Below are positions 17,608 through 26,329 of a stretch of DNA of 64,000 bases, piece after piece. Below the pieces are notes generated by a model that had not been told where the DNA came from, did no database searches, and worked only from the letters and a program-made list of their open reading frames with translations. Source of the DNA: Dehalococcoidia bacterium (lineage in GTDB: Bacteria; Chloroflexota; Dehalococcoidia; Lucifugimonadales; UBA1123). Numbering within the stretch: position 1 is the stretch's first letter; every line of letters begins with the position of its first letter. The stretch spans positions 62,001 to 126,000 of the forward strand of contig VXRN01000023.1 of the NCBI GenBank assembly GCA_009838465.1, in the 5' to 3' direction. Made by a program: the position numbers and the translations under genes.

Positions 17608-18447
17608 CTATACTGCCTGCCAGTAGCGGCGGCCCTCGATCCTTGCGAACCTTCCTACGTGCCGGTCGGGGTGGAAGTGCCCCGCGGCGACCAGCATTTC
17701 CTCGCGCTCAGCGCGGTCCATGAAGGCCTTGCGGGAGCGGCGCGTGTCTTCGGGGCTAGTATCCACGAAGGCGCACCAGTCGGGTTCGTATATCTGCACC
17801 GGGTTGTGTATCAGGTCGCCGATGATGGCGGCCTTCTCGCCCTGCGAGCTTATGAGAATCACCTGGTGACCGGGAGTGTGGCCTGGTGTCTCCAGCGTGG
17901 TTATCTCGTCGGTGACGTTGTGTCCGTCGTCAATGAACTCAATCAGGCCGAGGTCATTCAATGGTATGACGTTCTGGGAGATATGGGGCGCCTCGGGAAG
18001 CACGCCGGGCTGCATGAAGTGTTCCCAGTCCTTGCGGGGTCCAAGGTACTGCGCCTTTGGGAAGTGGGGCTTGTCGGCTTCGCCTGAACTGTCCACGTTC
18101 CATCCGACGTGGTCGGGATGAAGATGGGTGTGTATAACGATGTCAACGTCGTCGGCGCCGACACCCTTGGCCCGCATCTGGCCGATAAGGTCCCCAGTGC
18201 GATTTTCGAGGTGTGCGTGTGGGCCTGGCCCCATACCAGTGTCAACCAGGATAATCTTACCCTGCGACCTGACGAAGAACGAGCCATAGTAAAGCTGGAG
18301 CAGTCCGTTTTCAAGAACCTCGTTCTCATAGGGCGCCCATGCGTCGCGGGGGTAGTCCCGAATGAATATCGTGGGGTCGCGCGGTGGGGGAATCATGTCC
18401 AGCACCGCGACTATCTCGACGTTTCCGACTCGTACAGTGTCTGCCAT
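17608..18447 (-). CDS. metallo-beta-lactamase fold hydrolase
   Basis: 279 aa. The metal motif HTHLHPDH spans residues 106-113, with LVDTGMG before it and ETPGHTPGH plus IIGDLIH after it, the normal set of MBL-fold ligands. Relatives include lactonases (AttM/AiiA-like) and other cytosolic hydrolases. The ATG at 18447 was chosen because AGGAGG lies nine bases before it; an ATG at 18456 touches that site. A TATAAT on the same strand at 18473-18478 would place the transcript start close by. The SelA-like gene is next downstream, 142 bp away. Confidence 0.9.
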   Translation of the reverse strand: MADTVRVGNVEIVAVLDMIPPPRDPTIFIRDYPRDAWAPYENEVLENGLLQLYYGSFFVRSQGKIILVDTGMGPGPHAHLENRTGDLIGQMRAKGVGADDVDIVIHTHLHPDHVGWNVDSSGEADKPHFPKAQYLGPRKDWEHFMQPGVLPEAPHISQNVIPLNDLGLIEFIDDGHNVTDEITTLETPGHTPGHQVILISSQGEKAAIIGDLIHNPVQIYEPDWCAFVDTSPEDTRRSRKAFMDRAEREEMLVAAGHFHPDRHVGRFARIEGRRYWQAV

Positions 18448-18608
18448 AGGGAGCATCCTCCTGGCTGAAGTAATTATAATTGGCAGGCACAGGATACCAC
18501 GAACTGAATTGAGAGTTGGGGGCAGGTTATAGTGGTGGATTGTTGTAGAATAGAAATGATGATTCCGATGTATAGTCTCTGATAGTTAGAGACAGCGAGG
18601 TGGCGTAT

Positions 18609-19382
18609 ATGCCGGAAAGTCTTACACTGTATGAGGTCGGGAACGGGATTGCCGTTCTGACTCTGAACAATCCGCGCAGGCGTAACGCTCTGTCGTTTGC
18701 GATGATGGACGAGATACTGGGGCATCTTGTGAGGGTGGGGAACGACGATGATGCGCGTGTAGTTGTGATTCGTGCGGAGGGGCCGGTGTTCAGTTCGGGG
18801 CACGACCTGCGTGAGTTGGCGGAGGCCGATGTCGAAGACCAGACGATCCTTTTCGCCCGATGCACGGAGCTAATGGAAGCCGTGCGTCTGCTTCCGAAGC
18901 CGGTGATAGCGCAGGTACAGGGATTGGCGACGGCGGCCGGCTGTCAGCTTGCGGCGACGTGCGATCTGGTGGTGGCTTCGGAAGACGCGGGATTTGCCAC
19001 TCCTGGGGTGGACATCGGCCTGTTCTGCACCACTCCTGCGGTCGCCCTGGGAAGGGCTGTTCCGTTGAAGCGGGCCATGGAGATGCTGCTGACAGGACAG
19101 CCTATCTCGGCGTCGGTGGCACTGGAATCCGGGCTGGTGAACCGGATGGTTTCGGCGGACAGGCTGGAAGAGGAGACTATGGTGCTGGCGGGGAAGGTGG
19201 CTTCCGCTCCGATGAGCACCGTTTCGATTGGTAAGCCTGCGTTCTATCGTCAGATGGCGATGGACAGGCCGCAGGCGTATGAATTGGCACAGCGGGTAAT
19301 GGTTGAGAATCTTCAAACGGCGGATGCGAGAGAGGGGATTGGGGCGTTTCTGGAGAAACGAGAACCGCGCTGGCAGAGTTAA
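18609..19382 (+). CDS. enoyl-CoA hydratase/isomerase family protein
   Basis: 257-aa crotonase fold. The acyl-CoA oxyanion-hole segments FSSGHDLREL and ATAAGCQLAATCDL are present; the Glu pair of true hydratases is not clearly seen at the second site, where sequence reads TPGVDIGLF, so isomerase or ECHDC3-like activity is possible. GAGGTGG lies about five bases before the ATG at 18609, which rules out the GTG at 18600. A hydroxyacid dehydrogenase gene follows 21 bp downstream, probably co-transcribed. Confidence 0.88.
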   Translation: MPESLTLYEVGNGIAVLTLNNPRRRNALSFAMMDEILGHLVRVGNDDDARVVVIRAEGPVFSSGHDLRELAEADVEDQTILFARCTELMEAVRLLPKPVIAQVQGLATAAGCQLAATCDLVVASEDAGFATPGVDIGLFCTTPAVALGRAVPLKRAMEMLLTGQPISASVALESGLVNRMVSADRLEEETMVLAGKVASAPMSTVSIGKPAFYRQMAMDRPQAYELAQRVMVENLQTADAREGIGAFLEKREPRWQS

Positions 19383-19403
19383 GTAAAGTTTCAGGAGTGA
19401 ACA

Positions 19404-20357
19404 GTGAAGATAGTTGTTGCAGGTCTGTTGGGAGATGGGTTCGAGGAGAATCTTCGGGAGGAATTTCCGGGGATTGAGTTTGCATTTACGGTATCCGAGG
19501 AGGACCAGGCGAGGGAGATTAAGGACGCCGATGTCTATATGGGTATGCCGAGCCGAGATGTGTTTGTGGCGGCTGACCATCTGAGATGGCTGCACTGCCC
19601 AGGCACCGGCATAGATAAGTACACGGAGATTCCGGAACTCGTGGACAGCGACGTGGTGCTGACGAACGCGCGAGGTCCGCATACGGCGCCGATGGCCGAC
19701 CACGTGATGGCATTCTGTCTCGCGTTCGCGCACAAGACTCACTTGATGCTGCTGGACCAGAAAGCGGGGGTCTGGGATGCGGGCAAGTATCACGGCGAGC
19801 AGGTGGAAATGGAGGGCGCGACGATGGGGATTCTCGCGCTGGGCGGAATAGGGCAGGCGATTGCGCGACGCGCAAATGGGTTCGGGATGGATGTTTACGC
19901 GGTGGACAAGAAGCCCTTCTCTCCGCCTTCGGGAGTTAAGGAGGTGTGGGGTCTGGACAGGCTGGACGACCTTCTGGCAATGTCGGACTGGTTAGTGGTG
20001 ACTGCTCCCTATACGCAGGACTCGAAAGGGATGATAGGAGCGCGTGAGCTGGGGCTGATGAAGCCGACGGCGCACCTGATCATCATCTCGCGTGGGGGAA
20101 TCGTGGATGAGGACGCGCTGTTCGATACGTTGGAGAATGGGCGCATCGCGGGGGCGGGGATAGATGCCTTCGAGGTGGAACCGCTGCCCGAGGACAGCCC
20201 GTGGTGGGGACTGGACAACGTCATCATCTCCCCGCACGCCTCGGCGTTAACCGTGCAGATGGTGAACGGCAGGCGGGAGATATTCAAGGAGAACCTGCGC
20301 CGGTTCCTGTCGAACGAGCCTTTCTTGTACGTGTGCGACAAGACCGCTGGGTTCTGA
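19404..20357 (+). CDS. D-isomer-specific 2-hydroxyacid dehydrogenase family protein
   Basis: 317 aa. NAD loop GILALGGIGQAIARRA; the catalytic Arg, Glu and His are visible in order: IISRGGIVDEDAL (Arg), AFEVEPLPEDSPWW (Glu) and ISPHASA (His). It would reduce a 2-keto acid or oxidise the D-2-hydroxy acid with NAD(P). The start is GTG with GGAG seven bases upstream. It shares a transcript with the crotonase-fold gene. The substrate cannot be named; PPLPEDSPWW-type tails occur in glyoxylate reductases and many uncharacterised members. Confidence 0.88.
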   Translation: MKIVVAGLLGDGFEENLREEFPGIEFAFTVSEEDQAREIKDADVYMGMPSRDVFVAADHLRWLHCPGTGIDKYTEIPELVDSDVVLTNARGPHTAPMADHVMAFCLAFAHKTHLMLLDQKAGVWDAGKYHGEQVEMEGATMGILALGGIGQAIARRANGFGMDVYAVDKKPFSPPSGVKEVWGLDRLDDLLAMSDWLVVTAPYTQDSKGMIGARELGLMKPTAHLIIISRGGIVDEDALFDTLENGRIAGAGIDAFEVEPLPEDSPWWGLDNVIISPHASALTVQMVNGRREIFKENLRRFLSNEPFLYVCDKTAGF

Positions 20358-20400
20358 ACCGTCAGCGCTTCGGTCAACTGTTATTCGCGTATTTGGCCTG

Positions 20401-20450
20401 CCCCTAACCCCTGGATACCCGCTTTCGCGAGTATAACGAGAGGTGCGTGG
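20401..20450 (-). repeat. dispersed palindromic repeat, TACCCGC-hairpin family, copy 2
   Basis: Inverted relative to the copy at 11655. Reads CCCCTGGATACCCGC-TTTC-GCGAGTATAAC on the plus strand, a 7-bp stem with one mismatch (20416-20433). It lies between the convergent hydroxyacid dehydrogenase and HAD genes. Confidence 0.65.
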
Positions 20451-20474
20451 GGCAAGACGGCCGGTTTCTGACCG

Positions 20475-21197
20475 TCAGGTGAGCATCTTGTCGGCGAGGT
20501 CTGGGAAATCGGTGGCGGCCACGTCGAATTCGGATGCGGACTCTTCGACGCTGGATGAACCGGGGAAGACATCGGACTCGCCCTCGCGGTGGACGTATGC
20601 GGTGTGAAGTCCTACGGCCTTCGCACCAAGGAGATCGTTCTTGTGCGCGGCGACCATCATGGCCTCAGATGGGTCCACTCGGAGCAGCCTGAGCGCCGTT
20701 TGGTATGCCTCGGGATCAGTCTTGTAGTGGCCTAGGAACTCGCAGGACAGTATGCCGTCCCAGTCAATGCCGTTGTACCTGGAGCAGTCAACCGCGATGG
20801 CCCAGCTGAGGACCGTGAGTACGATTATGGGGTAGCGGCTCCGGATTCGCTTGATGGCGTCGGCGGCGTCGGGCCAGGCGCTGAGCCTGTGCCAGACTTC
20901 GTTCAGGTCGTCGCGCTCGGACTTCGATAGGGTTAGCCCGGAGTGTTTTTCCAGCACGTCGTCCAGGACGCTGCGGTGAATCTGGTCGGCGTTCATCCAG
21001 GGAAGGTCGCCAGATCTGACAAGGGCGAGTCTTTCGAACATCCACCTGCGCCAGTCGGTGGCGAACTGGGTGACATCCACGGAGGCGTTCTGCTCGGCAG
21101 CGAGGCGGTTGACTTCCTTCTGGATGGCGCCGCGCCAGTCGAATACTGTGCCGCCTACGTCCCAGGTCAGTACCCTGATGTTTGAGAGGTCTGTCAT
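20475..21197 (-). CDS. haloacid dehalogenase type II-like HAD hydrolase
   Basis: 240 aa. Motif I reads LTWDVGGTVFDW with nucleophile D13 and no second Asp, the pattern of L-2-haloacid dehalogenases (DxYGT) rather than phosphatases. Motif II is VLTVLSWA, and motif III/IV is VAAHKNDLLGAKAVGLHTAYV. The helical cap between motif I and II is intact. This would be a dehalogenase or a related cytosolic hydrolase; the Gly in place of the usual Tyr after the nucleophile leaves this open. Convergent with the hydroxyacid dehydrogenase. Confidence 0.85.
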   Translation of the reverse strand: MTDLSNIRVLTWDVGGTVFDWRGAIQKEVNRLAAEQNASVDVTQFATDWRRWMFERLALVRSGDLPWMNADQIHRSVLDDVLEKHSGLTLSKSERDDLNEVWHRLSAWPDAADAIKRIRSRYPIIVLTVLSWAIAVDCSRYNGIDWDGILSCEFLGHYKTDPEAYQTALRLLRVDPSEAMMVAAHKNDLLGAKAVGLHTAYVHREGESDVFPGSSSVEESASEFDVAATDFPDLADKMLT

Positions 21198-21324
21198 GAT
21201 TTTTGCCTCTTGCCTTCATATTTCGAGGGAGTCTGCCGCTGGATTTGTCCAAGGCGTACTGTAATATAGGCCAAACTTTTCTGTGTGTCTATGAGTGAAG
21301 AAAGAGAGAATTGAGGAGACTAAA

Positions 21325-21615
21325 TTGCTGTTTCTGGCTATCAGCACGCCATTACCGACTCGTCCGTCTGAAGTACGTGAGATACGCAAGGGATACTGGC
21401 CCTGGGCGCAAGACAAGCTGGACCGTGGTCAAGCGAGGTTCTTCTTCGCAAGGGTGGGGCGCGGCGCGGTCGCGCTCTTCGACGTTGATTCCAATGAGAC
21501 GCTTCACCAACTGCTGACCGAGTGGGCGGAGATGATTCCCGCGGAATTCGATGTATATCCACTGATTGATCCCGACGCTGCGGTAGCGTTTCTGAACCAG
21601 GCAGACGGCGATTAG
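21325..21615 (+). CDS. small ferredoxin-fold-like protein of unknown function
   Basis: 96 aa from a TTG at 21325, chosen because GAGGAG lies five bases before it and because the protein then begins LFLAIST, the first strand of a muconolactone-isomerase-like alpha/beta fold. An upstream GTG at 21295 would place the ribosome site inside the gene. The order strand, helix (REIRKGYWPW), strand, helix (TLHQLLTEW) and strand (FDVYPLI) supports a dimeric alpha-beta barrel. Its stop overlaps the end of the convergent crotonase-fold gene by four bases. Function unknown. Confidence 0.65.
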   Translation: MLFLAISTPLPTRPSEVREIRKGYWPWAQDKLDRGQARFFFARVGRGAVALFDVDSNETLHQLLTEWAEMIPAEFDVYPLIDPDAAVAFLNQADGD

Positions 21616-22400
21616 CGTCCCTGGAAGACGGGTTCGCGCTTTTCCAGGAAGGCTTTTACGCCCTCGGCGCGGTCTTCGGACATGCCCGATACCTGGCTGG
21701 CCTGGCCTTCTATCCACAATTGCTCTTCCAGGTTGCGCGTATGGGCGGAGTAGGCCATCCTCTTGGTCATGGCATGGGCTACGGAGGGGCCGGAGGCGAG
21801 TTTCTGAGCGAACTGCATAACGTATTCGGTGAACTCGTCGTCGGGCATGACGTAGTTGACAAGTCCGATGCGCTCAGCTTCGCGGGCGTCTATTATGTCG
21901 CCGGTGTACATGAGTTCCATCGCCCTGGACATTCCCACGGCCATAGGTAGGAGTTGAGTGCAGCCGTAGTCCGGCGTGAGAGCGCGCTTGGCGAAGATAG
22001 CGGAGAAGCGCGCGCTTTCGGATGCGATGCGTATGTCGCAGGCGAGCGCCAGTCCGAACCCGGCTCCGACCGCGGCTCCGTTGACGGCGGCAATGGTCGG
22101 GCGAGGGAATCGGCGCAGCAGCAACGACGGATAGCCGAGCGGCATTCCCTTCTTGAGCAGCGTCTCGTTGCCGGGCGTGTGGCCTTCTCCCGGCTTTGGG
22201 GTAAGGTCGGCGCCAGCGCAGAAACCACGTCCCGCTCCGGTGAGTATGAGGGCGCGCGTGCCGTCCTCTTCACTGGCGTGAATGGCGGCGTCGAGGTCCG
22301 CGATGAGGGCGCGGTTTATGGCGTTCATCTTCTCGGGACGATTGAGCGTTATGACACCCACGTCTCCAACCCGCTCGGTTCTAACGGTTGAATAGTCCAT
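21612..22400 (-). CDS. enoyl-CoA hydratase
   Basis: 262-aa crotonase. Oxyanion-hole segments GAGRGFCAGADL and NGAAVGAGFGLALACDI, then FAKRALTPDYGCTQLLP in the catalytic region. It should hydrate or isomerise an enoyl-CoA. AGGAAG lies seven bases before the ATG at 22400; a longer frame from 22463 lacks a ribosome site and adds a non-conserved tail, so it was not used. No other beta-oxidation gene is adjacent on this strand. Confidence 0.9.
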   Translation of the reverse strand: MDYSTVRTERVGDVGVITLNRPEKMNAINRALIADLDAAIHASEEDGTRALILTGAGRGFCAGADLTPKPGEGHTPGNETLLKKGMPLGYPSLLLRRFPRPTIAAVNGAAVGAGFGLALACDIRIASESARFSAIFAKRALTPDYGCTQLLPMAVGMSRAMELMYTGDIIDAREAERIGLVNYVMPDDEFTEYVMQFAQKLASGPSVAHAMTKRMAYSAHTRNLEEQLWIEGQASQVSGMSEDRAEGVKAFLEKREPVFQGR

Positions 22401-22520
22401 ATCTATCTTCCTGAATCGTGTGGGGATGTCTGGAATGATATGCTGGGCTAGGGCGTGTGTCAAAGCATCGGGTGTCCAAGATCAGGGTCTCTTCATTATT
22501 TGGCATCACTAGAGTAGCCC

Positions 22521-22606
22521 GTTCGTGGTGATCTTTCGACAAGCTCCCTTCGACAGGCTCAGGACGAACCATGAACGGGCGGCCCTTCGACAGGCTCATG
22601 GCGAAC
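22521..22606 (+). repeat. CTTCGACAGGCTC palindromic repeat, copy 1
   Basis: Begins GTTCGTGGTG and ends GGCGAACG, with CTTCGACAGGCTC twice and AACGGGCGGCCC between. The part 22565-22606 matches, inverted and almost base for base, the sequence at 61971-62012. This kind of self-complementary repeat is common in intergenic DNA of many phyla. Confidence 0.75.
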
Positions 22607-22676
22607 GCGAGATCGAAGACGAGGCGAAAACGAAAGACCCTGCGTCCGAGATGCGCGATTTGACGACTCTAAAGAG

Positions 22677-23327
22677 TTACTGGCGACTGAACCGGCTGAG
22701 CAGCTGCCAGGCCATCTGCTGGCGGAGGGCACGCGAGTTTCGCTTTAGCATGTCAATCTCGGCGGCGAGTCGCTGCTCCGCGGACTCCTGTTCAAGAAGA
22801 AGTTGTCTATCCGAGAGGTCCATCTTTACTTTGCCCGCGATGTGGTAAGAGAGATGCGCCGGGTCGGTGGGCACCTTGGTGTCGCTTACCCATCCACCGG
22901 AAGTGCCCACTGAGTAGCGGGCATACTCGCCGAACCGGTCGGTGGCTTCGATTATGAGGTTTTCCGGGACGGGCTCTTCTCCGAATTCGTCCAAGAGTTC
23001 TACCTGCGCGGATATGAAGGGCTTGTGTTGTGTTATCTCGATGACTCGGAACCGTCTTTCGCCGATTGCGGATACGAAAAATCTGTCGCCTTCGATACGG
23101 TTCACTTGGATTATTCGAGCGACGGTGCCGACTTCATGGGGAACCGCGGGTTCGCCCACCTCTGCGCCTTCCCGAATCAGCGTGACTCCGAACCTGGAAT
23201 CCGATTCGAGGCATTCCTCAAGCATCAGCTTGTACCGCTCCTCGAAGATCTGGAGCGGTATAGCCGCTTGAGGGAAAAGGACAGTGTTAAGCGGAAACAA
23301 CGGCAGTCTGCGTTGGCTGGACATCAT
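22677..23327 (-). CDS. Lon protease N-terminal (LON substrate-binding) domain protein
   Basis: 216 aa. LPLFPLNTVLFPQAAIPLQIFEERY is the classic start of the LAN/LON domain, continuing with SRFGVTLIREG and RIIQVNRIEGDRFFVSAIGERRFRV. The C-terminal 40 residues are a coiled helical tail. No AAA+ or protease domain follows, so this is a free-standing LON-domain protein. Role unknown; the domain binds unfolded protein in Lon itself. The first gene of its own small leftward unit, 75 bp downstream of the galactose-binding-like gene. Confidence 0.88.
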   Translation of the reverse strand: MMSSQRRLPLFPLNTVLFPQAAIPLQIFEERYKLMLEECLESDSRFGVTLIREGAEVGEPAVPHEVGTVARIIQVNRIEGDRFFVSAIGERRFRVIEITQHKPFISAQVELLDEFGEEPVPENLIIEATDRFGEYARYSVGTSGGWVSDTKVPTDPAHLSYHIAGKVKMDLSDRQLLLEQESAEQRLAAEIDMLKRNSRALRQQMAWQLLSRFSRQ

Positions 23328-23402
23328 TGGGAGCGAGCCGGTTTGAGATGTGCAAGAGTTGCGTATGTGGTTTCGGTGGTGAGGTTCTGACCAGTCATAG
23401 GG

Positions 23403-23960
23403 TTATTTCTCGAACTCCAGGAGCGCGTAGCGCATGAAGATGCCGCCTCCGGGGCGGGCAAGCGGACCGTTTACGGCCAGACAAGCGATTACGTGTGTAT
23501 TTCCGGGTCTGGCGTCATCGCTAATGCGGACGCGGTTGGTGACGTTGAATCCATTTACGGCGCCCGCGTCTCTGTCCCACTCGCCATCCACCCAAATCTC
23601 CCCGTAGTCGTCAATGTTGGACTCGAACCAGACCTCTGACCCCTCAACATTGAAGTTTCCTATAGTTTCGGGCAGAGTAACGCGGATTCTGTACCAGCCG
23701 AAAGTGAGGCCGGTGGAACGTGTCTTTCGTATGCCTGGATTGTCGCCGCCAGCGGCCTTGTCCTTGCCGCCGGCTTCCACGTCGTCAATGACCTCCCAGC
23801 CCGAGTCGTCGTAGTCCGGTTCTCTTGCAGAGCTACCCGCTAACTGGGACACCAGACCTTCGTTTGGTCTGCCGGGTTCCCATCCGGACCCAAACCTCCA
23901 CTCTGTACCGAGTTGCTGCAGGACTATGGGGTCTTCAAGATCGAGTGTGGCTTTCGGCAT
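23403..23960 (-). CDS. galactose-binding-like (jelly-roll) domain protein
   Basis: 185 aa. The order LGTEWRFGSGWE...DYDDSGWEVID...FGWYRIRVTLPE...VWFESNIDDYGEIWVDGEW is that of the sugar-binding jelly-roll domain at the start of glycoside hydrolase family 2 proteins, but no hydrolase domain follows. GGAGG lies eight bases before the ATG at 23960, so a longer frame from 23987 is rejected. No signal peptide, so cytoplasmic. A binding protein for an unknown ligand is the most that can be said. Confidence 0.75.
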   Translation of the reverse strand: MPKATLDLEDPIVLQQLGTEWRFGSGWEPGRPNEGLVSQLAGSSAREPDYDDSGWEVIDDVEAGGKDKAAGGDNPGIRKTRSTGLTFGWYRIRVTLPETIGNFNVEGSEVWFESNIDDYGEIWVDGEWDRDAGAVNGFNVTNRVRISDDARPGNTHVIACLAVNGPLARPGGGIFMRYALLEFEK

Positions 23961-24096
23961 CAGGGGGCCTCCGTTAATTCTTCCCACTCAGAAATTTCTG
24001 GTGCATATAATTCGAGAATGGGGCTATTGTATCATAGGGTGACGGCGCGAACAGGGAAGACAACCTTGTGCCTTAAGACAGGAGCAACGTCGAGCG

Positions 24097-24279
24097 ATGG
24101 GCAGACCGAACTGGTACTATGATCATCCTCCCGCGTGCAACTGCGCCAAGTGCACCGTCGAAAGGAACCAGCCAGAGCGCAGCAACCCGCTGTCCGCTCT
24201 CCGAGCGTCAATCGCTCCGAAGCCGTCTGACAAAGAAGGTTGGATCAAGCGCCTTCGTAGAAAGTTGTCGGGCGGCTGA
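24097..24279 (+). CDS. small Cys/His protein, possible zinc-binding
   Basis: 60 aa. The N-terminus holds WYYDHPPACNCAKC, with H10, C14, C16 and C19 able to bind one zinc; the rest is basic (KRLRRKL near the end). AGGAG lies 13 bases before the ATG, rather far. It is divergent from the galactose-binding-like gene and 163 bp before the PDZ gene. I recognise the HPPxCxCxxC pattern as a recurring small module, but no function is known to me. It could be a chance frame, though the Cys spacing argues against this. Confidence 0.55.
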   Translation: MGRPNWYYDHPPACNCAKCTVERNQPERSNPLSALRASIAPKPSDKEGWIKRLRRKLSGG

Positions 24280-24442
24280 TTGGATCTCATGGTCCGGGCC
24301 GGTATTTGGATCTCTCCGCCTGCCTTACCTTCATCACTTTTGGCGATTATGTCAGCTTCCGCGCTAACCTGATCCGATTTCCCTGCGTTCTATAAGTCAG
24401 AGCAACGAAAACGAAGAACGCTTTGACAGGAGGTCGGACACC

Positions 24443-25351
24443 GTGAGAACCAGGATATACGCAGGTTTTGGTCTTGCAACAATGGTCGCAATGGTTGTGA
24501 CCGCGATTATCGTAACCAACCCTCTAGCTACCGTGGCCGCCGTTGACGACAACCGCGTAGGATCGGCGTCGCAAATAGAGGTCTCATCTCGCGTTGACGC
24601 GATAAGCGTCGAAGATGTAGCTCAGCCTGACGGAATGGGACAGCTTCAGGCGGAGCCGGACATGGATTCTGAAGCCAAACCATACATTGGAGTGGTCATA
24701 CTTCCCCTTGCGGACGGGTCGGCGAAGGTGGTCAGGGCACTGCCGGACGGTCCGTCGGATGGCATTTTGGAGGCTGGGGACGTGATCACCGCTGTTAATG
24801 GGGTGGCTGTTGACGGAGTTGAAGATCTGACTGACGCGATAGCCGATGCGGGCGCCGGCGCAAGTCTCACTCTTACTCTGACACGCGACGGCTCCGAAAT
24901 GGATGTGTCAGTTACGATTGGCGAGTGGACGAAGAAGGCATACCGGGTGGGACGTGTCTTCCACAAGGCCAAGCGTTCCCAAGATCGAATCGCGAGCAGA
25001 CAGATCGTGAAGGCAGATGACGATGGAAACTATCGTACATACCGTACTGTGTATGGGGACGTAACTGCCTTGGACGCGGATGAGGGTACCTTCACACTCC
25101 AGCCGAAGGACGGCTCGGACGCGATTTCCTACTCCATAGATGACGACACGCTGATATACGTCGGCAAGGATGTTGTTGACGACCTGTCAGGTCTCGATAT
25201 GGACGAACAGACCGCGGTCATGGACGTTGATGGGGAAATCAAGTTAGTGAGTCAGGGCGATACCTACGGGAAAAGTGGATTCAAGCACCGCAAGGGATGG
25301 CCTCAGAGATTCGGGCCTAGCTTTCGCATGTACATCAAGTCGTCTTCCTAA
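24443..25351 (+). CDS. exported PDZ-domain protein
   Basis: 302 aa from a GTG preceded by AGGAGGTCGGACACC. Residues 5-33 are a hydrophobic signal or anchor segment. Residues 80-155 form a PDZ domain (PYIGVVI...LEAGDVITAVNGVAVDGVEDL), of the type found at the end of trypsin-like HtrA proteases, but no protease domain is present. Residues 195-245 (YRTVYGDVTALDADEGTFTLQPKDG) resemble a DUF5666-like beta domain. It probably binds protein C-termini in the envelope. A bidirectional terminator follows at 25414-25441. Confidence 0.8.
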   Translation: MRTRIYAGFGLATMVAMVVTAIIVTNPLATVAAVDDNRVGSASQIEVSSRVDAISVEDVAQPDGMGQLQAEPDMDSEAKPYIGVVILPLADGSAKVVRALPDGPSDGILEAGDVITAVNGVAVDGVEDLTDAIADAGAGASLTLTLTRDGSEMDVSVTIGEWTKKAYRVGRVFHKAKRSQDRIASRQIVKADDDGNYRTYRTVYGDVTALDADEGTFTLQPKDGSDAISYSIDDDTLIYVGKDVVDDLSGLDMDEQTAVMDVDGEIKLVSQGDTYGKSGFKHRKGWPQRFGPSFRMYIKSSS

Positions 25352-25413
25352 GAGATGACGCACAAATCAAAGACCTGGCGTGGCGCAGGGGAGCGGCGCG
25401 TCGCCGGGGACAT

Positions 25414-25441
25414 AAGACCCCGCACAATAGGGCGGGGTCTT
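25414..25441. terminator. bidirectional intrinsic terminator between convergent genes
   Basis: Perfect 10-bp stem AAGACCCCGC/GCGGGGTCTT (25414-25423, 25432-25441) with an eight-base loop; A-rich on the left and T-rich on the right (TCTTAATTCTT). It lies between the end of the PDZ gene and the end of the LuxR-type gene and can serve both. Confidence 0.8.
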
Positions 25442-25446
25442 AATTC

Positions 25447-26094
25447 TTAGAGGAGCCCCCGGCGCTGCGCCGCGAGCACCGCTTCAAGACGGTTCTTCGC
25501 GTTCAGCTTCAGTCGAGCATTGCGGATGTGATTGAGTATCGTATGAGAACTGAGGTCAAGTCGTTCCGCAATCTCCTTGGCCTCCAACGCCATTGCGAGC
25601 AGGCGCAGCACTTCCAGTTCCCGCATGGTGAGGGGCTTGTGTTTGTCGTGAGGGGTTTCGGCAAGTTCCGGTTTGGTTGAAAAGACGCTGTGAACATCCT
25701 CAGCGACGGATTTGGCGCGGGCATCATTTGTCTTGACGTGGAATAGATGAACGAGCAGTTTCTGTTCGTCGTCCTGATCCATGAGAAGGGGCGTGACGGT
25801 GACGGGCTTTCGCTCGCCTGAAGAACAGAGCATACGAACATGCACTACCGGTGGTATGATTCCTTCTCTGGCCAATTTGATTGAAGGGCATCCGTTCAAG
25901 CAGACCGGATCGTCCCCCTCTTCGGGGATGCTGGCGCAGACCTGATAGCAGCGGCGACCTATGACGTCGTGTCTCTTATGTCCGAGAATTCGTTCTGCGC
26001 AGTGGTTCCAGAATACGATCCTTTGATCCATGTCCACGGCGTAAACGCCATATGGCGCATCGTTCATCAGATCTAGCATTCTTGTTATGCTCAC
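25447..26094 (-). CDS. PAS-LuxR transcriptional regulator
   Basis: 215 aa. Residues 5-120 are a PAS domain (APYGVYAVDMDQRIVFWN...ILGH) with a cysteine-rich insertion CYQVCASIPEEGDDPVCLNGC that could hold a metal or sense redox. Residues 150-215 are a LuxR-type helix-turn-helix (LTMRELEVLRLLAMALEAKEIAERLDLSSHTI). It would bind DNA in response to a small ligand or redox state. It is divergent from the thiolase-DUF35-acyl-CoA dehydrogenase cluster, 235 bp away, and so is a candidate regulator of that cluster. Confidence 0.88.
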   Translation of the reverse strand: MSITRMLDLMNDAPYGVYAVDMDQRIVFWNHCAERILGHKRHDVIGRRCYQVCASIPEEGDDPVCLNGCPSIKLAREGIIPPVVHVRMLCSSGERKPVTVTPLLMDQDDEQKLLVHLFHVKTNDARAKSVAEDVHSVFSTKPELAETPHDKHKPLTMRELEVLRLLAMALEAKEIAERLDLSSHTILNHIRNARLKLNAKNRLEAVLAAQRRGLL

Positions 26095-26243
26095 AACCCC
26101 TCCTGCTCACGGTTACTCCGAATTCAACGGCTGCGCCAGGCGCCGCGAGAGCGAGTCAGGTTTATTCGATAGATGACATTATCAATCTTACAGAAGGATA
26201 CGACAATAGCATTATTGTGTCATCCAGTGAAGATATTCATTCG

Positions 26244-26272
26244 TTGACGATGCTGTGGCCTTATGCTAACTT
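26244..26272 (+). promoter_or_regulatory. candidate promoter for the thiolase-like cluster
   Basis: TTGACG at 26244-26249, a 17-base spacer and TAACTT at 26267-26272, about 58 bp before the ATG at 26330. The -35 is good and the -10 is weak, consistent with a regulated promoter near the divergent PAS-LuxR gene. Confidence 0.35.
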
Positions 26273-26329
26273 TGGCCCACATTCGAACTTGTGCGTCGAG
26301 GCGTTGTCTCGCGAAAGGAGTCTTGATTT

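Noticed and set aside
18870-19793. 307-codon open frame on the minus strand
   Set aside because: Crosses the boundary of two well-supported plus-strand genes and has a His/Arg/Ser-rich composition typical of a shadow.
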